Shown here: positions 6,890 to 16,300 of the stretch, one piece after another
Layout of the letters: every line of letters starts with the position of its first letter
How positions within the stretch are numbered: position 1 is the first letter of the stretch
From: Bacillota bacterium
GTDB lineage: Bacteria > Bacillota_I > Bacilli_A > RFN20 > CAG-826
NCBI GenBank assembly: GCA_023443485.1
Contig: JAEZUH010000068.1
Location: 1-23,936, forward strand
Direction of reading: 5' to 3'
Length of the DNA stretch: 23,936 nucleotides
Notes under the pieces: model-generated
Seen by the model: only the letters and a program-made list of their open reading frames with translations
Told to the model about the DNA's origin: nothing
Database searches by the model: none
Made by a program: the position numbers and the translations under genes

Positions 6890-7768
6890 ATGGCCGAAAA
6901 AAGTTTAATAGATTTAATTAAAGACCTTCGCGAGAGAACAGGTGCTGGTCTCATGGATTGCAAAGCCGCTCTACTCGCAAATGATAGCGATTTAGATCGC
7001 GCAAGCGATTATCTCCGTGAAAAAGGATTAGCCAAGATGGCTAAGAAAGCTAATCGTATTGCTGCGGAAGGATTGACTTTAGTCAAATCCTGCGCCAAAT
7101 GCAAATCAATCGTCATTGTTGAAGTCAATTGTGAAACTGACTTTGTGGCGAAAGCCGAAGCATTCCATAATCTTGTCAATGACATTGCTGATTTATTATT
7201 GGATAAGAAACCAAGCAGCATCGAAGAAGCTCGTGAATTAGCTTCATCAATCTTCACTGATGCGACTGTTAAATTAGGAGAAAAATTAGATCTTCGTCGT
7301 TTCGAAATTATCAGTGAAAGCGGAGATGAAATGGCTGCTATTTACACACACATGGGTGGTAAAATTTCGGTCGTTGCTTTATTAAATAAAAAAGATGCAG
7401 AGTTTGGAAAACAACTCGCTATGCATATTGCGGCCAATAACCCAACCTATTTGAGTGTTGAAGATATTCCAAGTGAAGTCATCAAACACGAAAATGAAGT
7501 TGAACTAGCCGCTAGCAAGAACGATGAAAAATTAGCGAACAAACCACTTCCAGTTCTTGAAAAAATCATCGCTGGAAAAGTGAATAAGCACTTTGCTGAA
7601 GTTACCTTAATGGCTCAACCATTTCTTATTGATGATTCGAAAACAATTGAGCAAATCTTAAAGGAAAAGAATGTAAAGCTTTTGAAATTTGTCCGTTACC
7701 AAGTCGGAGAAGGTATTGAAAAGCGGCAAGATGACTTCGCAAGTGAAGTCATGAGCCAAATCAATTAA
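6890..7768 (+). CDS. tsf: Translation elongation factor Ts
   Basis: A 292-residue EF-Ts, the guanine nucleotide exchange factor of EF-Tu. The N-terminal UBA-like domain reads LIKDLRERTGAGLMDCKAAL, and the core carries the EF-Tu-contacting TDFV (residues 83-86) within NCETDFVAKAE. C-terminal HIAANNP and VGEGIEKRQDDFASEV are typical. The loop before the core has CAKC (Cys68, Cys71), close to Cys81, a small oddity. AGGAG in the end of rpsB sits 8 bases before the ATG, and the gene is plainly in the rpsB operon. A strong terminator begins 7 bases after the stop. Confidence 0.97.
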   Translation: MAEKSLIDLIKDLRERTGAGLMDCKAALLANDSDLDRASDYLREKGLAKMAKKANRIAAEGLTLVKSCAKCKSIVIVEVNCETDFVAKAEAFHNLVNDIADLLLDKKPSSIEEARELASSIFTDATVKLGEKLDLRRFEIISESGDEMAAIYTHMGGKISVVALLNKKDAEFGKQLAMHIAANNPTYLSVEDIPSEVIKHENEVELAASKNDEKLANKPLPVLEKIIAGKVNKHFAEVTLMAQPFLIDDSKTIEQILKEKNVKLLKFVRYQVGEGIEKRQDDFASEVMSQIN

Positions 7769-7774
7769 TGAAAT

Positions 7775-7801
7775 AAGAAACACTTTAGTGTTTCTTTTTT
7801 T
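7775..7801 (+). terminator. Intrinsic terminator after tsf
   Basis: AAGAAACAC (7775-7783) and GTGTTTCTT (7788-7796) form a 9-bp stem with loop TTTA, followed by T's to 7801. The pyrH Shine-Dalgarno begins at the very next base (AAGGAGG 7802-7808), so any pyrH message started upstream must read through this stem. Confidence 0.88.
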
Positions 7802-7812
7802 AAGGAGGTTTT

Positions 7813-8532
7813 ATGTACAAAAGAGTGTTATTGAAGCTTAGCGGCGAAGCCCTAAAAGAGAAGACAGGCATGCAAATTATCGATGTTAAATCACTCGATA
7901 AAATTGCTCAAGCCATCAACACTATTCACGATAAGAAAATCGAAATTTGTGTTGTGATTGGAGCCGGTAATATTTGGCGTGGTAAACTTGCCAAAGATAT
8001 TGGCATTGAAGACGTCTCCGCTGATTATATGGGTATGCTCGGCACAGTAATTAACGCTGTCGCTTTAGCCTCTTCGTTAAAAAAATATGGAGTTTCAAGT
8101 CTCGTTTTATCAGCGATTCCCGCGATAGAAGGTGTCACCGAACCATATGAAGTAGAAAAAGCTGATTTAGCCATGAAAAATGGCCAAGTTGTTTTTCTCG
8201 CTGGTGGAACTGGTAAACCATTCTTCACCACTGATACTGCCGCGACTTTGAGAGCGTTAGAACTCAATTGCGATGCCATCTTAATGGGTAAAAATGGAGT
8301 TGATGGAGTCTACTCCAGCGACCCCACTTGTGACCGCAATGCTAAGTTCTATCCTGTCATCACTTATAAAGAGATGTTAGAAATGAAACTTCAAATTATG
8401 GACCTTTCTGCTGTAGAATTAATTAAGGACCACGATGTCGAAATTCGTGTCTTCTCAATGGCGGACCCCGCAAACTTCCGCCACGTTATCGAAGGAAGAG
8501 ATATCGGAACTGTCTGCAAAAAAGGAGAATAA
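7813..8532 (+). CDS. pyrH: UMP kinase
   Basis: A 239-residue bacterial UMP kinase (amino acid kinase fold), making UDP from UMP and ATP for pyrimidine nucleotide synthesis. Visible motifs are KRVLLKLSGEAL at the N-terminus, VIGAGNIWRG (usual GGGNxWRG, with one Gly to Ala), DYMGMLGTVINA, FLAGGTGKPFFTTDTAATLRA, and the uridylate-side MGKNGVDGVYSSDP. Length is as expected. AAGGAGG stands 4 bases before the ATG and directly behind the tsf terminator. No separate promoter is evident in the 44-base gap, so it may depend on terminator readthrough or on a promoter within tsf. frr follows 3 bases after the stop. Confidence 0.97.
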   Translation: MYKRVLLKLSGEALKEKTGMQIIDVKSLDKIAQAINTIHDKKIEICVVIGAGNIWRGKLAKDIGIEDVSADYMGMLGTVINAVALASSLKKYGVSSLVLSAIPAIEGVTEPYEVEKADLAMKNGQVVFLAGGTGKPFFTTDTAATLRALELNCDAILMGKNGVDGVYSSDPTCDRNAKFYPVITYKEMLEMKLQIMDLSAVELIKDHDVEIRVFSMADPANFRHVIEGRDIGTVCKKGE

Positions 8533-8535
8533 TAT

Positions 8536-9081
8536 ATGGATGAAATCGTACTTGATTCACAACAAAGAATGGAGAAATCCATCGAATCATTAAGAGCTTC
8601 TTTAGTGACTCTGAGGACTGGTCGAGCCAACCCCGCCATCTTATCAACTTTAATGATTGACTATTATGGCTCTCCCACACCAGTTAATCAGATATCCTCA
8701 ATCTCAGTGCCAGAACCTCGCCAACTTCTCATCAAGCCTTATGATCGCAATGACATTAAAGCTATTTTAACGGCTATCAATGCTTCTAGTCTTGGTTTGA
8801 ACCCCATCAATGAAGGAACGAGCATTCGCTTGATTATTCCGGCTTTGACTGAGGATCGAAGAAGAGAATTATCAAAACAAGCCAAAAAATATGGTGAAGA
8901 AGCTAAGGTCGCAATTCGCAACATACGCAGAGACTACGTGGATTTAGTCAAGAGCGATGATACATATCCTGAAGATTATCAAAAAAAGATACTCGAAGAT
9001 ATTCAAAAAGTGACAGATGAAGCAATTCAAAAAATTGATGAAATCTGTATCGAAAAAGAAAAAGAAATCATGGTCGTATAA
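8536..9081 (+). CDS. frr: Ribosome recycling factor
   Basis: A 181-residue ribosome recycling factor, which with EF-G splits the post-termination ribosome. The three-helix bundle sequence is well kept: SLRASLVTLRTGRANPAIL, YYGSPTPVNQISSISVPEPR, LLIKPYDRNDIKAI, and the third helix REL(S)KQAKKYGEEAKVAIRN with RRD. The length is close to the 185 of other species. AAAGGAG (8521-8527) lies 8 bases before the ATG. It is the last gene of the pyrH-frr pair, and its stop overlaps the first base of a terminator stem. Confidence 0.97.
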   Translation: MDEIVLDSQQRMEKSIESLRASLVTLRTGRANPAILSTLMIDYYGSPTPVNQISSISVPEPRQLLIKPYDRNDIKAILTAINASSLGLNPINEGTSIRLIIPALTEDRRRELSKQAKKYGEEAKVAIRNIRRDYVDLVKSDDTYPEDYQKKILEDIQKVTDEAIQKIDEICIEKEKEIMVV

Positions 9082-9104
9082 GGAAGGTAACGCCTTCCTT
9101 TTTT
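9080..9104 (+). terminator. Intrinsic terminator after frr
   Basis: AAGGAAGG (9080-9087) and CCTTCCTT (9093-9100) make an 8-bp stem with loop TAACG, followed by T's to 9104. It starts in the frr stop codon and separates pyrH-frr from uppS. Confidence 0.9.
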
Positions 9105-9139
9105 CATTTATGTTTCTAGGATATTTTTCTATTTTTGTG

Positions 9140-9150
9140 TATACTAAAAT
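9140..9150 (+). promoter_or_regulatory. Candidate -10 region for uppS
   Basis: TATACT (9140-9145) and the overlapping TAAAAT (9145-9150) are two possible -10 boxes just before uppS, downstream of the frr terminator. Transcripts would start about 9152-9157, leaving 3-8 bases before the ATG at 9160 with no Shine-Dalgarno (AGATTAAAT). No clear -35 is visible. Confidence 0.45.
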
Positions 9151-9159
9151 AGATTAAAT

Positions 9160-9876
9160 ATGGCGAAGATAGCATCCTTAAAACATATAGCCTTCATTAT
9201 GGATGGAAACGGAAGATGGGCCACCGCTCGCGGTCTTCCGCGTTTTTTAGGTCACAAAGCCGGATGTGATCGAGTCATTGATATTTATGAAGAATGCCGT
9301 GAACAAGGCGTTGAAGTCATGTCTTTATATGCCTTCTCGACTGAAAATTGGAATCGACCAAAAAGCGAGATTAACCATCTCTTTAAGTATTTGGAAATCT
9401 TTTTTACTAAACAAATCAATCGCATGATTAAAGAAGGTTGTCACATCTTGGCTTCTGGAGACTTATCTCGATTGCCATTGAAAACCCAAAAAGTTGTTAA
9501 TGAAGCGATGGAAAAGACCAAAGATTGTCATGACTTTGTTTTTAACATTTGTCTCAATTACGGAGGAAAGGCCGAGATTATTCGGGCTTGTCAAAACTTC
9601 GCTAATGATGTTATGAACAATCAAATCAAGATTGATGAACTCAACGAAACAAGTTTCGAAGATTACCTGTATACAAAAGGATTGCCACCTGTCGATTTAT
9701 TAATTCGCACAAGTGGAGAAATGCGAACATCAAATTTCCTTCCCTGGCAGTTAGCCTATGCTGAATTTATTTTCACTCCGACACCTTGGCCCGATTTTGA
9801 TAAAGAGCAATTTAGAAATGCCCTTACTGAATATGCTAAGCGTTCACGTCGCTTTGGAGGTTTGTCACATGAATAA
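9160..9876 (+). CDS. uppS: Undecaprenyl diphosphate synthase (cis-prenyltransferase)
   Basis: A 238-residue cis-prenyltransferase that extends farnesyl diphosphate with isopentenyl units to undecaprenyl diphosphate, the wall-lipid carrier. The catalytic Asp15 is in HIAFIMDGNGRWA. SLYAFSTENWNRP, CLNYGGKAEIIRA, DLLIRTSGEMRTSNFLPWQ and YAEFIFTPTPWPDFD are family motifs in the right order. Its presence implies a peptidoglycan wall. There is no Shine-Dalgarno, so it may begin on a nearly leaderless message. It is the first gene of uppS-cdsA-dxr-rseP-polC, the standard Bacilli order, and its end overlaps cdsA by 8 bases. Confidence 0.97.
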   Translation: MAKIASLKHIAFIMDGNGRWATARGLPRFLGHKAGCDRVIDIYEECREQGVEVMSLYAFSTENWNRPKSEINHLFKYLEIFFTKQINRMIKEGCHILASGDLSRLPLKTQKVVNEAMEKTKDCHDFVFNICLNYGGKAEIIRACQNFANDVMNNQIKIDELNETSFEDYLYTKGLPPVDLLIRTSGEMRTSNFLPWQLAYAEFIFTPTPWPDFDKEQFRNALTEYAKRSRRFGGLSHE

Positions 9877-10909
9877 GAATGAGCAAATTATTAAACCAAA
9901 TGAAATAACCAAAAGCACAAAAGCTTCAATGAAAACAAGAATTATTACCGCTGTTGTGGGCGTTGCGGTTATTATTCCATTCATCTTTTTAGGTGACTGG
10001 TTCTATGCCGCTTTAGTTGTTGTTTTATCTGTTCTTTCTACCATTGAAATTATTCGTTGCCTAAAAGTTAAAAGATCGGTGCCCTATTTAATTGGATTAA
10101 ATGTCATAAGCATCTTCATAAGTTTATTCATGGTGTTTTGGCCGTTCTTAATTGAACTTTTTACCACAATTACGAGCAATACATGGTTTCACTTGTATTC
10201 ATATTTTACACAACTGCATATTTCGGTGTTATTGGTCTTCATTGGGTTTGCTTTGTTGTTCTTAATGGTGGTATTTTACTCTTCCTTTACCGTGAGAGAT
10301 GCAACTTTCCTATTTACTATGCTGGTAGTTATCTCTTTTGGACTTCAGAGTTTGTTATTTTTAAGATACTATCCTTCTTTTAAGCACTGGGAGTCAATCA
10401 GTACCACACCTTCATTCTTTAATTTATTTGATTCTTTCGAAGCGTCACTGCTTATTATCTATGTCCTTATCGCTACATTTATGACTGATACTGGGGCTTA
10501 TTTCTTTGGCCTATTTTTTGGAAAACGCAAAATTAATGAACGCATTTCACCGAAAAAAACCTATGCTGGATTTGTTGGTGGTTTAGTTACATCGTTTATC
10601 GCTTCGGCGGGTTTTGGAATTGGACTTGCTGCATTGGGCCACCCTTTATTAGAAGGATCTCTTGATTTAAATCACTGGTACTTTATCGTTACATTATCTG
10701 CGTTGATACCTTTCTTCTCTACTCTAGGCGATTTTGTTCTTAGCTCAGTCAAGCGTTTCTATGAGATAAAAGATTTCGGGAATATACTTCCTGGACACGG
10801 AGGCATTCTCGATCGAATTGATTCTCTGCTATTCTCATTGATGGTTTCAGCCATTTTTGTTTGGATAATATCTAATTTAGGCAATTACGATAAAATATTT
10901 TTAATATGA
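9869..10909 (+). CDS. cdsA: Phosphatidate cytidylyltransferase
   Basis: A 346-residue integral membrane enzyme making CDP-diacylglycerol from CTP and phosphatidate for phospholipid synthesis. The C-terminal signature is clear: LGDFVLSSVKRFYEIKD followed by PGHGGILDRIDSL. There are about eight hydrophobic segments, beginning around residue 30 (AVVGVAVIIPFIF), and a conserved DTGAYFFGLFFGKRK loop. The N-terminus has a 25-residue polar lead (MNKNEQIIKPNEITKSTK). The ATG at 9869 is preferred because GGAGG (9856-9860) precedes it by 8 bases; the frame stays open 37 codons further up inside uppS. It is longer than Bacillus CdsA (about 270), mainly in the region of residues 70-170. The stop shares ATGA with the start of dxr. 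Confidence 0.95.
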   Translation: MNKNEQIIKPNEITKSTKASMKTRIITAVVGVAVIIPFIFLGDWFYAALVVVLSVLSTIEIIRCLKVKRSVPYLIGLNVISIFISLFMVFWPFLIELFTTITSNTWFHLYSYFTQLHISVLLVFIGFALLFLMVVFYSSFTVRDATFLFTMLVVISFGLQSLLFLRYYPSFKHWESISTTPSFFNLFDSFEASLLIIYVLIATFMTDTGAYFFGLFFGKRKINERISPKKTYAGFVGGLVTSFIASAGFGIGLAALGHPLLEGSLDLNHWYFIVTLSALIPFFSTLGDFVLSSVKRFYEIKDFGNILPGHGGILDRIDSLLFSLMVSAIFVWIISNLGNYDKIFLI

Positions 10910-12051
10910 TAAGTATTTGTCTTTTAGGTGCTTCCGGATCAATTGGTAGTCAATCTCTGGATGTAATCAAAAAGCATCCTAGTGATTTTTTATTGAAAGC
11001 ATTTTCAGTTGGCCATCGGACAAGAAATATATCATCAATTCTGAAAACTTTTCCCTCAGTTGAAATGATTTGCATCCAAGAGAGAAAAGCGATGGAAAAG
11101 TATCAACTTAAGTACCCTCATCTTCGCTTTTTTTATGGAGATTCCGGCCTTATTTCGTTAATTAAGGAATCACAAGCTGATATGGTGGTCAACGCTCTTG
11201 TTGGCTTTGTTGGATTACTTCCCTCACTGACTGCTTTAGAAAACAATCGCATCCTCGCTCTTGCTAACAAAGAAAGTCTCGTAGTAGGTGGAGAATTAAT
11301 TAAGAATATTTTAGCTAGCGGTAAAGGCAAACTTATTCCCATTGATAGCGAACATGTCGCTTTAGCTAAATGCTTATCTGTCGATTCCAAAAATGTCCAA
11401 AATCTTATTTTGACCGCGAGCGGTGGAAGCTTTCGAGATTTATCTCGCAAAGATTTAAGAAAAGTAACTCCTCAACAAGCGCTTCATCATCCCACTTGGA
11501 AGATGGGCGATAAAATCACTATTGATAGCGCGAGCATGATGAATAAGGCTTTTGAGATTATTGAGGCTCATTATTTATTTGATTATCCTTACCAAAAGAT
11601 AAAAGTTATTATTCATAACGAATCTATGATTCACTCTATGGTACAATACAAAGATGGAACGTACCGTCTAGATATCGGGAGACCCGATATGCGTGTTCCT
11701 ATCACCTATGCATTAACGCAAGGATTGTGCGTGTTCAAGACTTGCTTATGTTCTGATTATCATCAGTTTGATTCATACCATTTCTCGGCTCTGTCCCTAA
11801 AAAGATATCCCCTCATTAAATGGGCAAAGAAGGTAATCGAAGATAAGGGAACATTTGGAACTGTCTTAAATGCTGCTAACGAAGTAGCAGTTTCGGCTTT
11901 TCTAAAAGGGAAGATCTCATTCCTCGATATTGAAAAAGTTATCTCTATCTTGATGAAAAGCCATGTTAACATTGAGCATCCGACTATTGATGATATTATC
12001 AAAGTTGATGCCATAACGCGTAAAAACGCAATCGAATTAATCGAAAAGTAG
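10906..12051 (+). CDS. dxr: 1-deoxy-D-xylulose 5-phosphate reductoisomerase
   Basis: A 381-residue DXP reductoisomerase, the second step of the MEP isoprenoid pathway, feeding UppS. The NADPH-binding GASGSIGSQSLDVI is at residues 8-21, and ALVGFVGL and LANKESLVVGGELI follow. Metal ligands are Asp147 and Glu149 in PIDSEH and Glu217 in MNKAFEIIEAHYLF; LTASGGSFRD and HPTWKMGDKITIDSASMMNK lie between. The usual SEHSAIFQCL reads SEHVALAKCL here. It begins in an ATGA overlap with cdsA and has no Shine-Dalgarno, so it is probably translated by coupling. Length is normal. Confidence 0.96.
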   Translation: MISICLLGASGSIGSQSLDVIKKHPSDFLLKAFSVGHRTRNISSILKTFPSVEMICIQERKAMEKYQLKYPHLRFFYGDSGLISLIKESQADMVVNALVGFVGLLPSLTALENNRILALANKESLVVGGELIKNILASGKGKLIPIDSEHVALAKCLSVDSKNVQNLILTASGGSFRDLSRKDLRKVTPQQALHHPTWKMGDKITIDSASMMNKAFEIIEAHYLFDYPYQKIKVIIHNESMIHSMVQYKDGTYRLDIGRPDMRVPITYALTQGLCVFKTCLCSDYHQFDSYHFSALSLKRYPLIKWAKKVIEDKGTFGTVLNAANEVAVSAFLKGKISFLDIEKVISILMKSHVNIEHPTIDDIIKVDAITRKNAIELIEK

Positions 12052-12056
12052 GTATT

Positions 12057-13313
12057 ATGGATTTCTTATTTAATTTCTTGTACATTCTCCTGTTCATATT
12101 TTGTCTATCAATATTGATTATTGTTCATGAACTTGGACACTTCGCAATGGCGAAAGCTTTTAGAGTATATTGCTTAGAATTTTCAATCGGATTTGGGCCT
12201 AAACTATTCTCATTTAAAAGAAAGAATGCTGAAACTCGTTTCTCTCTCCGCTCTATTCCCTTTGGAGGATATGTATCGATGGTAGGAGAAGGAACCGAGA
12301 CTCCTGAAGGAGCAAGTATTGATGATTCTCGAAACTTTAGTAAAACTAAAAAGTGGAAGAGGAGCATTATCTTAGTGGCGGGTGTAACGATGAACGCCCT
12401 GTTGGCTCTTCTCGTCTTTTTCGTCTCCGAAACTTGCTTTATGCAAATAAGCATTTCCGCCAGCCGTTTGGTTGTCTCCGAAACCTCTATCGCTGCTAAT
12501 GCTGGTTTGACTAGTGATGATCTCATCCATTTAGACAGCGAAACATTCGGCGAATATGCTCCTATCTATGTTGTTGATGGAACAACCGCTTACTTCACAA
12601 CCGAAGAATCAACTAATGTTCCCGTCATCGTGGTCCTTTCCCGTTCCATGAGTAGTTATTCTCAACTTAACTGGAATGACTATTTACATTATCTTGATCT
12701 CGAAGCTACGAATGATGTCAATAATCTTGAAGATCACATCGTTCCTATCGCTGACGATGTGTTGTCTGTTTCGTTTAGCATTTCAAAATATAACGATTCG
12801 GAAAACGCCGAAGCCGGAACGACTCTTGTTCCAATAACTTTGGAGGCTAAGACTAGTCTTACTTCTCCAAGCCGTTATTTTGAAGATATTGGATTATCTT
12901 TCTACTCCCATAAATATTGGAATACATTTGCTCAAGCCAACCAAAACACTTGGAGATTGATGGGTGAATCATCCATCGCTATTTTTAAAGGAATCGGTTC
13001 ATTATTCACTTCACCCCAATCGGTAGGTGGGATTATTGCCGTTGGTTTTGTCACGACTTCAACTTTGCAGAATTTTGGTTTTGTGTCATTTCTCCAACTT
13101 TGGGGCCTCATTTCCATTAACTTGGCGATCATCAATCTTTTGCCTTTCCCAGGTTTAGATGGCTGGCAAATATTTGTTCTGATTTTCGAATCAATCGCCC
13201 GAAAAGAAATTCCCGCAAAAGTTAAAAACATTGTTTCTTCAGTGGGAATTATTGTTCTTTTTGCTTTGATGTTTGTCCTATTGATTAAGGATGTGTTTCT
13301 CTTTATTATCTAA
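12057..13313 (+). CDS. rseP: Site-2 intramembrane zinc metalloprotease RseP/RasP
   Basis: A 418-residue site-2 protease that cuts anti-sigma factors and leftover signal peptides within the membrane. The zinc motif HELGH is at residues 24-28 in the first membrane segment, followed by EFSIGFGPKLFSF and RSIPFGGYVSMVGE. A membrane segment with VAGVTMNALLALLVF follows, then a poorly conserved periplasm-facing region (about 135-285) with a PDZ-like SIAANAGLTSDDLIHLDSE. The third zinc ligand is Asp368 in LLPFPGLDGWQ (usual LDGG). Length equals Bacillus RasP. It starts 5 bases after dxr with a weak AGGT site overlapping the dxr stop. In Bacillus proS comes next; here it is polC. Confidence 0.95.
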   Translation: MDFLFNFLYILLFIFCLSILIIVHELGHFAMAKAFRVYCLEFSIGFGPKLFSFKRKNAETRFSLRSIPFGGYVSMVGEGTETPEGASIDDSRNFSKTKKWKRSIILVAGVTMNALLALLVFFVSETCFMQISISASRLVVSETSIAANAGLTSDDLIHLDSETFGEYAPIYVVDGTTAYFTTEESTNVPVIVVLSRSMSSYSQLNWNDYLHYLDLEATNDVNNLEDHIVPIADDVLSVSFSISKYNDSENAEAGTTLVPITLEAKTSLTSPSRYFEDIGLSFYSHKYWNTFAQANQNTWRLMGESSIAIFKGIGSLFTSPQSVGGIIAVGFVTTSTLQNFGFVSFLQLWGLISINLAIINLLPFPGLDGWQIFVLIFESIARKEIPAKVKNIVSSVGIIVLFALMFVLLIKDVFLFII

Positions 13314-13318
13314 AAATT

Positions 13319-16300
13319 ATGAATGAGAAGATGGTTCGCTTTTTGAATAGTCTTGGTATCGAGAATCTCGATGATTTTGATATCGACTTTGAGATGATTG
13401 GTCGAAACCGCTTCAATAAGCAGCAACTAGACATGGTTATTGTTAAATCAAAACCATGGAAATATTATCTTCTTAGACAACTTCAGGATGGATTGAACAG
13501 CATTTCTTATCCATACACTCTTCGTTTTTCATATCTTGTAAGACCAGATTATAAAGACGCTCTATCTTTATTTGATGACTGGTATCAAACGATATATCGA
13601 CTTCCTCATAACCTTGTTATGTCAGGAGATGACCAAGACCATTTATATATTGAATATCTCAATGAGAGCGAAAAAGAGCAATACGCTCAATCGATCACGG
13701 ATTTTCGCGAATTCTTGAACTTTATTAATTATGAATTTGTGGTCATCGAAACCATTAAGCCAATCGATGAGATACAAGTCGAAGTGTCTCAGAAACAGAT
13801 GAAAAAAATTATCAAAAATGCGGAAATTGAAGCCGTTGAGACAATGAATGATATTTCGGAAAAACCCGAGATTATTGATCGCAACGATGCGGAAGATGTC
13901 GTTGAGCAAGAGCGAAAAGACCTCAAAGAACAAGTTGAGGCCGCTTATTTAGACATCATGAAGCGAAATGCTGAAGAGATGGCTAAGGAAAGACGACGCG
14001 CTCGATTGAATCGCCGCGGTAACTATGAACCTATTGAGCGAATTGATTCGATAAATGAAAATTCGGGGAACGTTGACATTTCCGGACAAATCTTTTCGAT
14101 TGAACTTCGCGAGTTTGGCGAATCAACAAAAATTACGATTGGAGTAGCTGATAATTTTGGTGGAGCAATCATGGTGGGAGCTTATGAGAACAAGCAAATT
14201 CCCGCTGAGACAATCAAATTATTAGATAGGGGAGTCAATGTCCGTGTCCGTGGTGTTGCTTACGCTGATAATTTTACCAAAGAAGTAACTATCAAAGTTC
14301 ATTATATCGATCCGCTTCCTCCTGATAAAATTGCTCCTGATAACGAAGAAGTTAAACGAGTCGAGCTCCATCTTCATAGCACAATGTCCAGTATGGATGG
14401 TATCACCAGTATGGATGACTACTGCCGTTACGCAAAAGCACTTGGACATAAGGCGATTGCAATCACCGATCATGCTGTTGTTCAAGGATACCCCGATGCT
14501 CAAAAAGCGGCCAAAAAGAATGGCTTGAAAATGATATATGGCGCTGAGCTCTACATGGTTGATGATCAGCTTGTTTATATCAAAAACCCCGTAAATACCC
14601 CGATAAATAAGGCCAAATACGTTGTTCTCGACTTAGAAACGACTGGCTTAAGTTCTCGATATGATAGCATTATTGAGTTTGGAGCAGTGTGTGTGGAACA
14701 CGGCCTTGTCACATCTCATTTTGATGTTTTAATCAATCCGGGTTTCTCCATACCCCGTCACATTACTGAAATCACCGGTATCAACGATGACATGGTCAAA
14801 GATAAACCTTTAATTAAAGATGTCATTAAAGATATTTTAGATTTTATTGATGATGCGATTTTGGTTACTCATAACGCCGAATTCGATATTTCCTTTTTAC
14901 AAGAATCACTTAAAAAATTAGGATTGGATCCTTTAAAAAACCCCATTATTGATACGCTTTCTCTCTCTCGTTTCTTATTTCCTGAGAGTAAGAGGCACAC
15001 TCTTGGAGCATTATGCAATAATCTGGAAGTCAAATATGAAGAAGAACAAGCCCACCGAGCGGATTATGACGCTCAAGTTTTAAATGATGTTTTTCAACCC
15101 ATGGTCTCTCGTCTTATTCGCAAACACAATATCATTACCCATGCTGATTTGCAAAAGCTCGAAACCCCTCCCGCCTTATTAAAGCATATCTATCCAGTTC
15201 ATATTGTTGTTTTAGCTCAAGACAAAATCGGTTTGAAAAACCTTTATAAAATGATTTCTCTTTCTCATATTGATTATCTGGCTGAAGTGCCAAAGATCCC
15301 TCGTAGAGAAGTGGAAAAATTACGTGGCCATCTTCTTATTGGTTCGGCCTGTTTTAATGGAGAAGTTTTTCGCACGGCGAGATACTACAATGCCCAACGT
15401 TTGAAAGAAGTGATAGCCTTTTACGATTATATCGAAGTTCAACCCTTAGAAAACTATTCTTTCTTGGTGAATATGGGTGAATTGAGTGAAGACGCCGTTA
15501 AGCAATATGTCAAAGACATCGTAGATAACGCTGAAGAAATTGGAAAGATTACTGTCGCTACTGGCGATGTTCATTATTTGACGCCAAAAGAAAAGATTTA
15601 TCGTGACATTTATATTTCAGCTAAGGGACTAGGAGGAATCAATCATGCTCTAAATCCCTATTCCCGCAATAAAATGCCTCCTTTTGACAATCCTAATCAA
15701 CATTATCGCACCACCAAAGAGATGCTTGATTGTATGTCATTTTTAGGAAAAGAAAAAGCTTATGAAATCACTGTGACCAACACCAACAAGATCGCGGATA
15801 TGATCACCCCTTTAGTCCCTCTTCCTAACGATAAACTATATCCTCCAAAAATCGAAAACTCAGAAAAGAAATTGACTGATTTATGTTATCAAAAAGCCCA
15901 TGAACTATATGGCAATCCGCTGCCCAAACCAATTCAAGACCGTCTTGATACTGAGCTCAATGGTATTATTTCTAATGGCTACTCAGTTATTTATTATATT
16001 GCCCATAAAATCGTCAAGAAAACGCAAGATGATGATTATATCGTCGGGTCTCGTGGATCTGTAGGCTCTTCTTTTGCTGCTACAATGGCAGGCATTACGG
16101 AAGTTAATCCCTTACCGCCTCATTATCTTTGCCCTCATTGTCATCATTTGGAATGGACAAGCGAGACGATGCCAGATTATCGTTCCGGTTATGATCTTCC
16201 CGAAAAGAAATGTCCATCTTGTGGAAAACAAATGAGCCATGATGGACAAAACATTCCTTTTGAAACATTCTTAGGTTTCCACGCTGAAAAAACCCCAGAT

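Noticed and set aside
9758..9868. 37-codon upstream extension of cdsA
   Set aside because: It overlaps conserved uppS sequence, and ATG 9869 has its own GGAGG.
12125..12526. 133-codon open frame on the minus strand inside rseP
   Set aside because: It lies wholly opposite the HELGH-bearing part of rseP, has no start site context and its translation shows no recognisable domain; it is a shadow frame.
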